Positions 51,700 through 60,332 of a stretch of 64,000 nucleotides of DNA are shown one piece after another. Each line of letters starts with the position of its first letter. Position 1 is the stretch's first letter. The position numbers and the translations under genes were made by a program. Origin of the DNA: Streptomyces sp. CB02009 (GTDB taxonomy: Bacteria > Actinomycetota > Actinomycetes > Streptomycetales > Streptomycetaceae); the NCBI RefSeq assembly GCF_001905825.1, contig NZ_LIVV01000001.1, positions 289,299 through 353,298 on the forward strand. Direction: 5' to 3'. Below the pieces are notes generated by a model. It saw nothing but the letters and a program-made list of their open reading frames with translations, was not told the origin of the DNA and did no database searches.

Positions 51700-51781
51700 T
51701 TGCCTCGCCGGGATTCGAACCCGGGTTTCCGATGCCGGGCGAACCGGCGACCGGTGTCCTTGGCCGCTGGACGACGAGGGA
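51700..51781 (-). tRNA. tRNA-Glu-like gene with an extended anticodon arm, probably degenerate
   Basis: On the minus strand the 5' acceptor strand TCCCTCG pairs with CGAGGCA except for one C:C mismatch at position 2. A canonical D arm (GTCC-AGCGGCCAA-GGAC) and T arm (CCGGG-TTCGAAT-CCCGG) are both present and Glu-tRNA-like. The anticodon stem CCGGT/ATCGG is followed by a bulged C and a second 5-bp stem GCCGG/CCGGC closing a 5-base loop TTCGC that contains TTC. The anticodon arm is thus 8 to 9 bases too long. Total 82 bases; CCA is not encoded. Confidence 0.6.
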
Positions 51782-51827
51782 TGTCCGCCATCGTACGGGG
51801 CGGGGGTGAAGCGGCGCACGAGGGTTT

Positions 51828-51884
51828 CCGGTGCCGGTGCCGGTGCCGGTGCCGGTGGCGGTGGCGGTGGCGGTGGCGGTGGCG
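51828..51884. repeat. Hexanucleotide repeat GGTGCC/GGTGGC
   Basis: About four GGTGCC units run directly into about five GGTGGC units, between the tRNA-like gene and the SDR stop. A slippage-prone microsatellite with no coding role here. Confidence 0.9.
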
Positions 51885-51929
51885 CGCGGCCGGAGCCCGT
51901 ACCGCGCGCTGCCGGGGCCGACGCGTCCG

Positions 51930-52655
51930 TCACCAGGGCACGGATCCACCGTCGTCGAAGAATCCGCCGGTCGGCCCGTCGGCGGGCAGGGTCGCGAGGT
52001 GAAGCGCGATCGCCGCGCCCTGCTGGGGAGTCCGGACGCCCCGGAAGCCGGTGAGGTCGGTGGCGGTGAAGCCGGGGCAGCCGGAGTTGACCAGGATGCC
52101 GGTGCCGCTCAGCTCCTTGGCGTACTGGACGGTGACGGCGTTGAGGAAGGTCTTGGACGCCACGTACGCGGTGGGAATCGGTCCCATGTCGATGCCGGGC
52201 GTGGTCTGCAGGGTGAGCGAGCCGACGCTGCTGGACATGTTCACGATCCGCGGCGACGCCGAGCCGCGCAGCAGCGGCAGCATCGCGTTGGTGACGCGGA
52301 TGACCCCGATGACGTTGGTCTCCACGACGTCCCGCACGGTCGCGGGATCGACCGTGCTGGGCGTCTGCGGCATCACGCCGGTGATCGCCGCGTTGTTGAC
52401 CAGGACGTCGAGCCCGCCGACGCGGTCGGTGATCAGCTCCGCCGCCGCGGCCACGCTCGCGTCGTCCGCCACGTCGAGCGGAACGCCGAACGCGTCGGTC
52501 CCTGCCGCGCGCAGCTTCTCCACCGCGGTGTCCCGGCGCTGCCGGTCCCGCGCGCCCACGCCGACGCGCCAGCCCAGGGCGCCCAGGCCCGCCGCGATCT
52601 CGAATCCGATTCCCTTGTTCGCGCCGGTCACCAGCGCGATCGTCTGCTCTGTCAT
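51930..52655 (-). CDS. SDR family NAD(P)-dependent oxidoreductase
   Basis: 241 residues. The cofactor loop is VTGANKGIGFEIA, followed by LDVADDASV, NNAAITG, and the catalytic Ser-Tyr-Lys in NMSSSVGSL and TAYVASKTFLNA. It resembles carbonyl-reductase-like SDRs (YwnB/CBR type). ATG 52655. Divergent from the LysR gene, a likely regulator. Confidence 0.92.
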   Translation of the reverse strand: MTEQTIALVTGANKGIGFEIAAGLGALGWRVGVGARDRQRRDTAVEKLRAAGTDAFGVPLDVADDASVAAAAELITDRVGGLDVLVNNAAITGVMPQTPSTVDPATVRDVVETNVIGVIRVTNAMLPLLRGSASPRIVNMSSSVGSLTLQTTPGIDMGPIPTAYVASKTFLNAVTVQYAKELSGTGILVNSGCPGFTATDLTGFRGVRTPQQGAAIALHLATLPADGPTGGFFDDGGSVPW

Positions 52656-52746
52656 GCCGTCCAGCCTGCTGCGGGCCCGGGTGGCACGTCCAAGACCGGC
52701 TGGGTGGGCGGTGATACCGCACGGATATCGGCCGTGGTGAGCACTG

Positions 52747-52760
52747 TCGAGCGTTCTCGA
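52747..52760. promoter_or_regulatory. Candidate LysR binding site
   Basis: TCGAG-CGTT-CTCGA, a perfect inverted repeat of the T-N12-A type, 30 bp upstream of the LysR GTG start in the SDR/LysR divergent gap. Typical of LysR autoregulation sites. Confidence 0.5.
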
Positions 52761-52790
52761 GCGCGGATGGCCGCCCGATACGATGACGCC

Positions 52791-53630
52791 GTGGAGACGC
52801 GGGAGCTTCGGTATTTCGTCGCCGTCGCGGAGGAGTTGCACTTCGGTCGGGCGGCGCAGCGGCTCGCCATGGCGCAACCACCGCTGTCGCGGGCGATCCA
52901 GCAGCTGGAGCGGCGGCTCGGAGTGGTTCTGCTGGACCGCACGGCTCGCGCGGTCGCCTTGACCGAGGCCGGGTCGGTGCTGCTGCGGGAGGCCCGGGCC
53001 GCACTCGACGCGGTCGAAGCCGCCGAGCGCCGCACCCGCCGCGCAGCGGCCGAGACGCCCGGTCTGGTCCTGGCCACGAAGGCCGGAGCGTCCAGCGAAC
53101 TGCTGGCGAAGCTGCTGGACGCCTATGCCGCCGAGCCCGGTGCGGTCGCCGTCGAGGTGATGCTGTGCGGGCCCGCCGAGCAGGAACGGATGCTGCGCGA
53201 CGGACGGGCCGATGTCGCTCTGCTCCAGCGGCCCTTCGACACGACGGCCGGACTCGACACCGAGGACCTGCTCACCGAGCGGCAGGTGGTGGTCCTGCCC
53301 GCGGGGCACCCCTCGGCCGGCCGACCGCAGTTGTCGATGGCCGAGGTCACCGCCCTGGAGGACCTGCCCCTGCCCCGCTGGCCCCGACGGGGCGGGGGCT
53401 ATCCGGACGGACCGGGCCCGCAGGTGCGCGACCACACCCAGCTGTTCCAGCTGATCGCGCTCGGACGGGCCTGCGCGGTCGTGCCCGAGTCCCTCCGGGC
53501 CCACCTGCGCGACGATCACGCGACGGTGCCGGTGCCGGACGCACCGCCGGTGACGACCGTCATCGCCTGGCCACCGCACAGCAGATCCCATGCCGTGGCT
53601 GCCCTGGTCCGCACCGCGACACGCCTCTAG
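52791..53630 (+). CDS. LysR family transcriptional regulator
   Basis: 279 residues with the standard LysR helix-turn-helix (VAEELHFGRAAQRLAMAQPPLS, about residues 12-33, then IQQLERRLGVVLLDRT) and a C-terminal co-inducer domain. GTG 52791 gives ETRELRYFVAVAEELHF directly, the usual LysR start; ATG 52767 would add 8 residues. It probably regulates the divergent SDR gene. Confidence 0.93.
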   Translation: METRELRYFVAVAEELHFGRAAQRLAMAQPPLSRAIQQLERRLGVVLLDRTARAVALTEAGSVLLREARAALDAVEAAERRTRRAAAETPGLVLATKAGASSELLAKLLDAYAAEPGAVAVEVMLCGPAEQERMLRDGRADVALLQRPFDTTAGLDTEDLLTERQVVVLPAGHPSAGRPQLSMAEVTALEDLPLPRWPRRGGGYPDGPGPQVRDHTQLFQLIALGRACAVVPESLRAHLRDDHATVPVPDAPPVTTVIAWPPHSRSHAVAALVRTATRL

Positions 53631-53660
53631 CCGACGGGAGTGTCGCCACGGACGCCCGTT

Positions 53661-54256
53661 CTACGCCGTGGACTTCGGCCCGGCGAGTTCGGTGCGCAGG
53701 TGTTCCCTCTCCACGCTGCCCGCGGTGCCGTTCTCGCACGTCAACCGCACACGGCCGTCGGTGCCGAGCGGCAGTACGTCATCGGGCCTGAACTCGAAGA
53801 GCCGACGGCCGTCCTTCGCGGGGCGCTCCGCTTCGGTGAGCAGCAGCACGTAGCGGCCGGGGCGAGGAAGATGCGCCTCGGCCACCGGGTACCACGTCAG
53901 GGCGGGGCCGGTGGAGGGGACGCCGCCGCCGTCCATGAGGGTGCCGTCGATGTCGAAGCGGAAGGCCGAACCACTGGTGATGCCGTCCTCCATGTCAGGC
54001 TGCCCGCCCGCAGTTCCCCGTACACGGCACGGAAGCCCGCCTGCCGGCCGTCCCTGAGGTTCTGGACGGTGCTCCGCAGACACTGGGTCGAGGCGGCCGG
54101 GACCCGTTCCCCCTGCTCTGCCGTGCCCTTGAGGAGGGCGGGGGCGCCCACCGCCGTCGCCAGGAGCAACGCGGCGATGCCCGCCGTCGCCCCCAGCCGT
54201 CGGCGGGCCCGTCGCCCCCGCTCATGATGCTCCTCGCCCTGGTGCCGGTCCGTCAC
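53661..54256 (-). pseudogene. Frameshifted single-pass membrane protein of unknown family
   Basis: From GTG 54256 (GGGAGG ribosome site) the frame encodes a basic lead, one membrane helix (ATAGIAALLLATAVGAPALL) and about 45 external residues to ELRAGS. The coding signal then jumps frame near 54000-54015, a G-rich run, and continues to 53661 with a good beta-rich sequence (FRFDIDGTLMDGGG, RYVLLLTEAER, GRVRLTCENGTAG). The original frame instead runs into Pro/Ala/Ser noise. The lower part alone could start at ATG 53993. Either a recent frameshift, a sequencing error or two genes. Confidence 0.55.
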
Positions 54257-54344
54257 GGTCCACCCTCCCGTTGCGTTCGTTCGGCCGAGGCAGCGGTCCG
54301 ACCGGCCCCCACTCACCCCCGCCCGGTCCCGGCCCGCCCGCGGC

Positions 54345-54944
54345 TCACGGCCTCAGTGAGCCGCGCCGCGTCCCCTCCAGGCGGGCGCCGTCCAGGATCA
54401 CGCCTGATGTCCTGGCGGCGACCAGGACGGCCTCCGACAGGTCGGCGTTCGTGAAGTCCGCGTCGCCGAGTTCGGCCGCGACGAACTTCACCCGGCGCAG
54501 GGAGGCGCCGGAGAGCCGGGTGCCGACGAGGCGGGCGCGGGAGAACACGGCGTCGTCCGCGTGCGCTCCGGTCAGGTCGGCGCCGCTGAGGTCGCAGAGC
54601 CCGGCGTTGACGCGGGTGAGGGTCGCGTTGACCAGCGTGGCACCGCGCAGGTCGGTCTCCGTCAGGAAGGCGTCGGTGAGGTCGCAGCCGCTGAGCTCGC
54701 AGCCGCTGAGGTCGGCGTAGCTGAGGATGACGCCCGTCAGGTCCACGCCGCCGAGGCGCACGCCGGCGAGCGGGATGCCGGCCAGGTCGTTCTCGGTGCC
54801 CCAGGGCAGGGTCCACTCGCGCACGAGGGCACGCCAGTCCCCGCCGCCGGCCAGCGCGGCGCGGATGCCGTCGAGGGCGGGGGCGTTCTCCGGCCGGGCC
54901 CACCGGTCCCGTACCTCGGTGGCGTGGCTGTTCTCGTCGGTCAT
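54345..54944 (-). CDS. Pentapeptide-repeat protein, candidate immunity protein
   Basis: 199 residues. After about 50 N-terminal residues, 25 or so A(D/N)LxX units form a right-handed quadrilateral beta-helix (ILSYADLSGCELSGCDLTDA, then LSGADLTGAH and ADFTNADLSEA). It starts 28 bp after the stop of the RHS toxin gene on the same strand, the usual place for an immunity gene. The family includes DNA-mimic proteins such as MfpA. The immunity role is inference from position. Confidence 0.85.
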   Translation of the reverse strand: MTDENSHATEVRDRWARPENAPALDGIRAALAGGGDWRALVREWTLPWGTENDLAGIPLAGVRLGGVDLTGVILSYADLSGCELSGCDLTDAFLTETDLRGATLVNATLTRVNAGLCDLSGADLTGAHADDAVFSRARLVGTRLSGASLRRVKFVAAELGDADFTNADLSEAVLVAARTSGVILDGARLEGTRRGSLRP

Positions 54945-54972
54945 GGGCGCACTGTTCCGTTTCTGGGGTCGG

Positions 54973-57900
54973 TCACGGCTGCTGCTTGATCTGGTGCAGG
55001 AAGCCTTTCACACGGTCCAGGTGGTAGACGGTCTCGTCGTGCTTCTTGAGGAGCACTTCGAGCCCGCGCTCGGTCATGCCCTCCGGTAGCTTCTCCATCT
55101 CCTTCCACAGGGCCTTGCGGACGTTCTCCAGACCGTTCGCGGCCTGGGTGAGGTCCTGGACGTGGTCGAACGGGGTGCCGTCCGGCTTGCGGGCCACCAC
55201 CTCGCCGCCCGCCTCGCGCCGCGCCGCCGAGTAGTGGTTGTGGTTGGGCTCGGAGTTGATGCGGCCGATCGGGTCGGCCTTGATGTTCTCCAGCTTCTGG
55301 ATGGCGTTCATCGCCTCGTCGCTGAGCCCGAGCCCGCGGTAGGGGGAGAGGCCGAGCGGGTCGGACCAGGTGACCGGGTTGTGGACGTAGGCGGCCGGGT
55401 TGGGGGCGGGGAGGAGCCCCAGCGGATCGGGGGTGAGGTAGCGCGCGGTCTCCGGGTCGTACTGCCGGAAGTAGTTGTGGTGGAGGCCGGTCTCGGGGTC
55501 GAAGTACTGACCGGGGAACCGCAGCGGGGTGTAGGCGGTGGCCCCGCTGTTCCAGGTGGTGGTGCCCCAGAGCGTGGCGCGGCTGTGCCAGGCCACGCGG
55601 CCGGTCTCGTCGACGAGTTCGGTGGGGGTGCCGACGAGGTCGGTGGCGATCGCGAAGAAGCGCTCGTCGACGGCCTCCCGCGAGGCGTCGGCGCCGAGGA
55701 CCCGCTCGGTCTGGGCCAGCGGCTTGGCGTGCCGGTGGTCCCAGGTGAGGGCGACCGGGCGGGGCAGCTCGGGTGCGGTGGTGACCTGTTCGCACAGGGT
55801 CGGGCCGTCCCAGGTGAACAGGGTCTCCTCGACCACCGTCTCGCCGTCGTCGGCGAGCCGCTGCTTCGCTGTGCGGCGGCCGAGCGGGTCGTACCGGTAG
55901 CGCCAGCGCGTCCCGTCGGGGGTGGTCACGGCGGTGAGGCGGCTCTCGGCGTCCCAGGTGTACCGCCAGGTGTCCGCCTTACCGGAGAGCGTGACCCGGC
56001 GGCGCAGGGTGGTCCGGCCGCCGGAATCGTGCGCGTACCGGACCGCTCCGGCGCGGGTGAGGGTGGTCCCGGTGTAGCTGCGGGGGCCCGTGGCGTCCTG
56101 GCCGGGGTGGCCGCCGGGCCAGGACGCGGAGGTCTGGTTGCCGGAGGCGTCGTAGGCGTACGACTCCTGCCAGCCCGCGGCGGTGACCGTGGTGACCCGG
56201 CCGGTGGCGTCGAGGCCGTAGCAGAAGGAGCCGCGCAGGGCGTCGTCGAGCGCGGTGAGGTGGCCGTCGGCCCGGTAGGTGTAGGCGCGGCGGTTGACGG
56301 TGCTGCTGCCCGCGGTCAGGTGCTGGCCGGCCAGCCGTCCGGAGCGGTCCCAGGACGTGGTGAGGGCGAGGGTGTCGCCGAAGGCGCGGCGCAGCTCCCG
56401 TCCGGCCGTGTCGTGGGCGAAGGAGATCTGCCGCGTGCCGCTGGTGAGCCGGGCGAGCCGGCCGGTGGCGTCGTACGCGTAGCGGGTGACGTGTCCGGTG
56501 GGGGTGACGCGACGGGCGAGGCGTCCGTCGTCGTCGTAGGAGTACGTGAGCGGGCGGCCGTCGACGAGTTCGGCCTTGAGTTCGCCGCGGCGGTCGTACT
56601 GCCGGACGAGCTCGCTGTCGGGGCCCTCGGCGCGGACCATCCGGCCTGCGGCGTCGTACGCGTAGGTGGTGACGGATCCGGCCGCGTCCTTGCGGACGAC
56701 CCGGTCGAGCGCGTCCCGCTCGTAGCGGACGGTCTGGCCGGTGGGGGCGGTGCGGGCGGTGACCTGTCCGACCGCGTCCAGCTGGTAGTCGACGGTCCGC
56801 CCGTCGAAGTCGGTCTCGGCGACCGTGCGGCCCGCCCGGTCGTACACGTAGTCCCAGGTGAGTCCCTGGGGGTCGGTGACCCGGGTGAGGCGGAGGGAGG
56901 CGTCGTGCTCGAAGGCGTGGCGCGCGCCGTCGGGGCCGGTGCGGGCGGCGAGCAGGTCGAAGTGGGTGTACTCGAAGCGGGTCGTGAGGCCGTGGGGGTC
57001 GGTGTACGCGGTGCAGTTGCCCTCACCGTCGTAGGCCCAGGCCTCGGTGGTGCCGTCCGGGCGGGTCCGCCGGGCGAGTTCGCCGTCCGCGGTCCACTCC
57101 AGGGCGGTGACGGCGCCGAGCGGGTCGGTGACGCGGACGAGCCGGCCGTGGGCGTCGCGTGCGCACCGCGTGGTGCCGCCGAGGGGGTCGCCGACCTCCA
57201 GGGGGAGCCCGGCGGGGTCGCAGCGGAAGGTGGTGACGGCGCCGGAGGGGTCGGTGGTGGCGACGAGGTGGCCCAGGTCGTCGTAGGCGTAGCGGGTGGT
57301 GTGGCCGGCGGGGTCCGTGACGGCGGTGAGGTTGCCGCGGTCGTCGAACTCCTGGCGGGTCCGCCCGCCGTCGGCGTCGGTGAACTCCACGGGCAGGCCC
57401 CGGTGGTCCCGGACCGTGGAGAGGCGGCTGCCGTCGGCCCGGAGCACCGTGAGCAGCCGGCCCTCCTCGTCGTACGAGAAGGCGGTCGTCCGGCCGAGGG
57501 CGTCGGTGCGGGTGAGCAGGTTCCCCCGGGCGTCGTGGCCGAGCCGGGTGGCGTGGCCGAGCGGGTCGACGGTGGCGAGGACGCGGCAGGAGCCGTCGAT
57601 CAGATGGCGGGTGACCCGTCCGTCGGCGGTGGTGAGCGTGGTGGTGCGGTGGCCGGTGGCCGGATCGGGGTGGCCGTAGGCGAGGGTGAGCTGGACGTGT
57701 CCCTCCTCGCCGCCCTCGCCGACGACCCGGTCGAGCTCGTCGTAGGCGTAGTCGTAGCGGCTGCCGTTGGAGTCGGTCCAGGTGATCACCCGGTGCCGGT
57801 CGTCGTAGGCGAGGGCGAGGGTCGCCCCGGAGGGCTTGGTGACCGCCGTCAGGTCGCCGTCGGTGTGGCCGTAGCGGACGAGTTCCTGCCCGGTGCCGTC

Positions 57901-59685
57901 GGGCAGGCGCAGGGCGAGGCGCGTCACCCGGCCGTGCTCGGTGGTGACGTCGACGTGGTAGCCGGCCGTGTGGACGAGGGCGAGCGGGGTGCCGTCCGCG
58001 GTGCGGTCGATGGTGACGGCGTGGCCGTTGCGGTCCACCGTCCGTACGAGCCAGGCCTCTCCGTCGCCGCCGGGTTCGGTGCCGGCGGGCGCGGCGAAGT
58101 GCCGGGTCAGGCCGGTGTCCGGATCGGTGAGCGTGTAGTCGCCCGACTCGTCGCGGGCGAGCGGCCGGCGGCCGGTGCCGGACTCGGGGAGCGTGGGGAG
58201 GCCCGGCACGGGGTGTGGGTAGGGGAGCAGGAGGCCGTCGTCCGTGACGTGGACGACGCCGCGCGCGTCGATCTCCAGGTGCTCGTCGACGGTGGAGGAC
58301 CACGACGGGCCGAGGAAGCGCCCGGCGGTGTAGCCGGATTCGACGCGCCGGGTGAAGGCGAGCGGGAGGGTGCCGGGGAGCGAGACATCGGTCTGGGGCA
58401 GGAACATCCGGCCCGAGGCGAGGTCCACCGGGTCGGTCTCGTCGACGAGTCGGTGGGCGTCGGGGCGGTTGTGGGTGCCGTTCGGCGCTCCGTCGATCAG
58501 CCGGCGGGCGCGGTTGGCGTCGGAGGCCAGGTCCGCTCCCTCGGCGGCGACCCGGACGCCCTTGACGGCCGCGCCACCGCCGGCGGTGGCGGCGGTGAGC
58601 AGCAGGTCGGGGACGAGCCGGCCGAACCCCTCCGCCGGGTCCTTCATGAAGTTGTCGATCATCTGCTTGCCCGTGCCCCACGGGTCGTTGGCCATGAGGA
58701 CGAGGCCGGAGGCGAGGCTGTTGAGCTGGGTGAGGTACTCGGCGGGGTGGGTGATGTTGTACGGGTCGGTGGGGTTGACGCTCCGGACGAAGCTGAGCAG
58801 CCCCGCCGTGCCCTTGACGATGCCGCCGCCGAAGTGGGTCTGCATCACCTGGAGTTCGTCGAGCCCGTCCATGGCCTGCTCGGCGTACGAGGGCTTGGGC
58901 GGGGCCGCGTCCCGGGCGGCACGGACGGCGGTGCGGGCCGTCTCGGCCGCGGCGTTCCGCTGCTTGCGGGCCTCGGCGAGGATCTCCTGCGCCTCCTGCA
59001 TTCCCGCCTTGCCGGGGTCGGTGAAGGCACCCGGCTTGGGCGGCAGGGAAGCCGGGTTCCGTTTGTCGGCGGGCTGGGCGTTGTAGCTGTCGACGGCCTT
59101 GTTGTAGTCGCCGACGCTCTTGTTGTGCGCGTCGGCGGCGTCGGCCGACGCCTTGGTGCCCGCCTTCCACTTGTCGATGGCGGTCTGGGCCTGGCCCTGG
59201 GCCCACTCGACGGTGAGGCCGAAGCTCGCCAGGGCGTCGGCGGCCTTGCCGAAGGCGTCCGCGCCCTTGAACCACTTGGGCGGCTCGACCGCGACCTTCT
59301 CCCGGAACGCGTCGGCCGCCTGGCCCTTCACGGCGGACGAGTCGAGGCCCTTCAGTCCCTGCCCGACCTTCTCGAAGGAGGCCTGGAGGTCCCTGAGGTG
59401 GGACGCGGTGTCCCGCAGCTTGGAGGGACTGCCGTAGATCAGCTTGGTCTTGTCCTCGGTCTGCCCGAGGTCCATCTCGTCGACCTCGGCGCCCATCCGG
59501 TTCGCCAGGGAGCGGGACTGCTCGCGCACCCAGTCGGCGCCCGACTCCCAGCCGACGTCGTCCAGCCGGTCGGCGGTCCAGTTCCCGGCGTCCTCGACCC
59601 GGTTGCCCACCCACTCGACGCCGTCCTCGACCGCGTCCTCGACGACATCCGGAGTGATGTCGCTGATGAAGTCCCCGATACCCAC
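54973..59685 (-). CDS. RHS-repeat polymorphic toxin with WXG/LXG-like N terminus and Ntox28-like C terminus
   Basis: 1570 residues. Order: a helical secretion-type N terminus (about 1-300, with coiled coils), a DUF6531 domain (about 420-500, DPVDLASGRMFLPQTDVSLP), about 25 RHS/YD repeats (about 500-1380, such as RYAYDDLGHLVATTDPSGA), the RHS core end DPLGLLPAPNPAAYVHNPVTWSDPLGLS, and a C-terminal toxin of about 115 residues (FDHVQDLTQAANGLENVRKAL). That last domain looks like Ntox28, a predicted nuclease toxin. GTG 59685 has a GGGGGG ribosome site. It is probably exported by a type VII system in trans; there is none in the window. Confidence 0.88.
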   Translation of the reverse strand: MGIGDFISDITPDVVEDAVEDGVEWVGNRVEDAGNWTADRLDDVGWESGADWVREQSRSLANRMGAEVDEMDLGQTEDKTKLIYGSPSKLRDTASHLRDLQASFEKVGQGLKGLDSSAVKGQAADAFREKVAVEPPKWFKGADAFGKAADALASFGLTVEWAQGQAQTAIDKWKAGTKASADAADAHNKSVGDYNKAVDSYNAQPADKRNPASLPPKPGAFTDPGKAGMQEAQEILAEARKQRNAAAETARTAVRAARDAAPPKPSYAEQAMDGLDELQVMQTHFGGGIVKGTAGLLSFVRSVNPTDPYNITHPAEYLTQLNSLASGLVLMANDPWGTGKQMIDNFMKDPAEGFGRLVPDLLLTAATAGGGAAVKGVRVAAEGADLASDANRARRLIDGAPNGTHNRPDAHRLVDETDPVDLASGRMFLPQTDVSLPGTLPLAFTRRVESGYTAGRFLGPSWSSTVDEHLEIDARGVVHVTDDGLLLPYPHPVPGLPTLPESGTGRRPLARDESGDYTLTDPDTGLTRHFAAPAGTEPGGDGEAWLVRTVDRNGHAVTIDRTADGTPLALVHTAGYHVDVTTEHGRVTRLALRLPDGTGQELVRYGHTDGDLTAVTKPSGATLALAYDDRHRVITWTDSNGSRYDYAYDELDRVVGEGGEEGHVQLTLAYGHPDPATGHRTTTLTTADGRVTRHLIDGSCRVLATVDPLGHATRLGHDARGNLLTRTDALGRTTAFSYDEEGRLLTVLRADGSRLSTVRDHRGLPVEFTDADGGRTRQEFDDRGNLTAVTDPAGHTTRYAYDDLGHLVATTDPSGAVTTFRCDPAGLPLEVGDPLGGTTRCARDAHGRLVRVTDPLGAVTALEWTADGELARRTRPDGTTEAWAYDGEGNCTAYTDPHGLTTRFEYTHFDLLAARTGPDGARHAFEHDASLRLTRVTDPQGLTWDYVYDRAGRTVAETDFDGRTVDYQLDAVGQVTARTAPTGQTVRYERDALDRVVRKDAAGSVTTYAYDAAGRMVRAEGPDSELVRQYDRRGELKAELVDGRPLTYSYDDDGRLARRVTPTGHVTRYAYDATGRLARLTSGTRQISFAHDTAGRELRRAFGDTLALTTSWDRSGRLAGQHLTAGSSTVNRRAYTYRADGHLTALDDALRGSFCYGLDATGRVTTVTAAGWQESYAYDASGNQTSASWPGGHPGQDATGPRSYTGTTLTRAGAVRYAHDSGGRTTLRRRVTLSGKADTWRYTWDAESRLTAVTTPDGTRWRYRYDPLGRRTAKQRLADDGETVVEETLFTWDGPTLCEQVTTAPELPRPVALTWDHRHAKPLAQTERVLGADASREAVDERFFAIATDLVGTPTELVDETGRVAWHSRATLWGTTTWNSGATAYTPLRFPGQYFDPETGLHHNYFRQYDPETARYLTPDPLGLLPAPNPAAYVHNPVTWSDPLGLSPYRGLGLSDEAMNAIQKLENIKADPIGRINSEPNHNHYSAARREAGGEVVARKPDGTPFDHVQDLTQAANGLENVRKALWKEMEKLPEGMTERGLEVLLKKHDETVYHLDRVKGFLHQIKQQP

Positions 59686-59687
59686 GC

Positions 59688-60332
59688 TCAGTTCCCCCCG
59701 GTGTCCTGCTGCTGGGCCCGCTGCTCGGGCGACGGGCCGAAGGTCTCGTCCACGGCACGGTCGAACTCGCCCTGGTCCACCCCGAGGAGTTCGTTGAGGA
59801 TCCGTGCCCGGCTACCGCCCTGGCCCTCCGTGAGGACCGCCCGCCCGGTGTCCTTCCAGGTCTGCGCGGCCTCGTCCCCGGCGCGCTGGAACGACTCGGG
59901 GCTCCAGTCGGGGTTCAGGTAGTCCGGGGTGAACACATCGCCCCAGTCCTGCTTGACGATGTCGGCCTCGGAGGCGTGCGGGTTGCCCACGGCGGAGTTC
60001 ACGGCGATCTTGAAGGTGCCCTGGAGGTACTGGTCCTCCTCCCAGACGAGTCCGGCGGCGAGGCCCAGCGTGGCCGCCAGCGTGTTGGCGTCCTGGATCT
60101 GCGCCCGTACACCCCACTCCCAGCGCTCGCAGTAGTCCTCGAAGTCCACCGAGAGACCGTGGTGCCCGGCTTCCATGCCGGTCATCGAGAGGTCGGAGAA
60201 GCCCTTGCCGAGCACGGCTCCGGTGCCCGTGCCGATGTCCCGGAGCTCGGCGGTGGCCGCGCGGATCCCCTCGGTGATCTTCTTGATGCTCTCCGCGTCG
60301 AACCGCAGGTCCTCCGGCCCGCCCCCGCTCAT
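59688..60332 (-). CDS. WXG100-like/ESX-type protein upstream of the RHS toxin
   Basis: 214 residues. The first ~100 are helical with DAESIKKITEGIRAATAELRDIG, GMEAGHHGLSVDFEDYCERWEWG and a helix pair as in WXG100/DUF6507-like proteins; the tail is hydrophilic. It ends 2 bp before the toxin GTG, so translation is coupled. It may act as chaperone or secretion partner of the toxin. Its start overlaps the SseB-like gene stop (ATGA). Confidence 0.78.
   Translation of the reverse strand: MSGGGPEDLRFDAESIKKITEGIRAATAELRDIGTGTGAVLGKGFSDLSMTGMEAGHHGLSVDFEDYCERWEWGVRAQIQDANTLAATLGLAAGLVWEEDQYLQGTFKIAVNSAVGNPHASEADIVKQDWGDVFTPDYLNPDWSPESFQRAGDEAAQTWKDTGRAVLTEGQGGSRARILNELLGVDQGEFDRAVDETFGPSPEQRAQQQDTGGN

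Noticed and set aside
55162..59922. 1586-codon plus-strand open frame antisense to the RHS toxin
   Set aside because: High GC keeps antisense frames open. The product is Gly/Val/Arg-rich with no domains, while the minus strand encodes clear RHS repeats.
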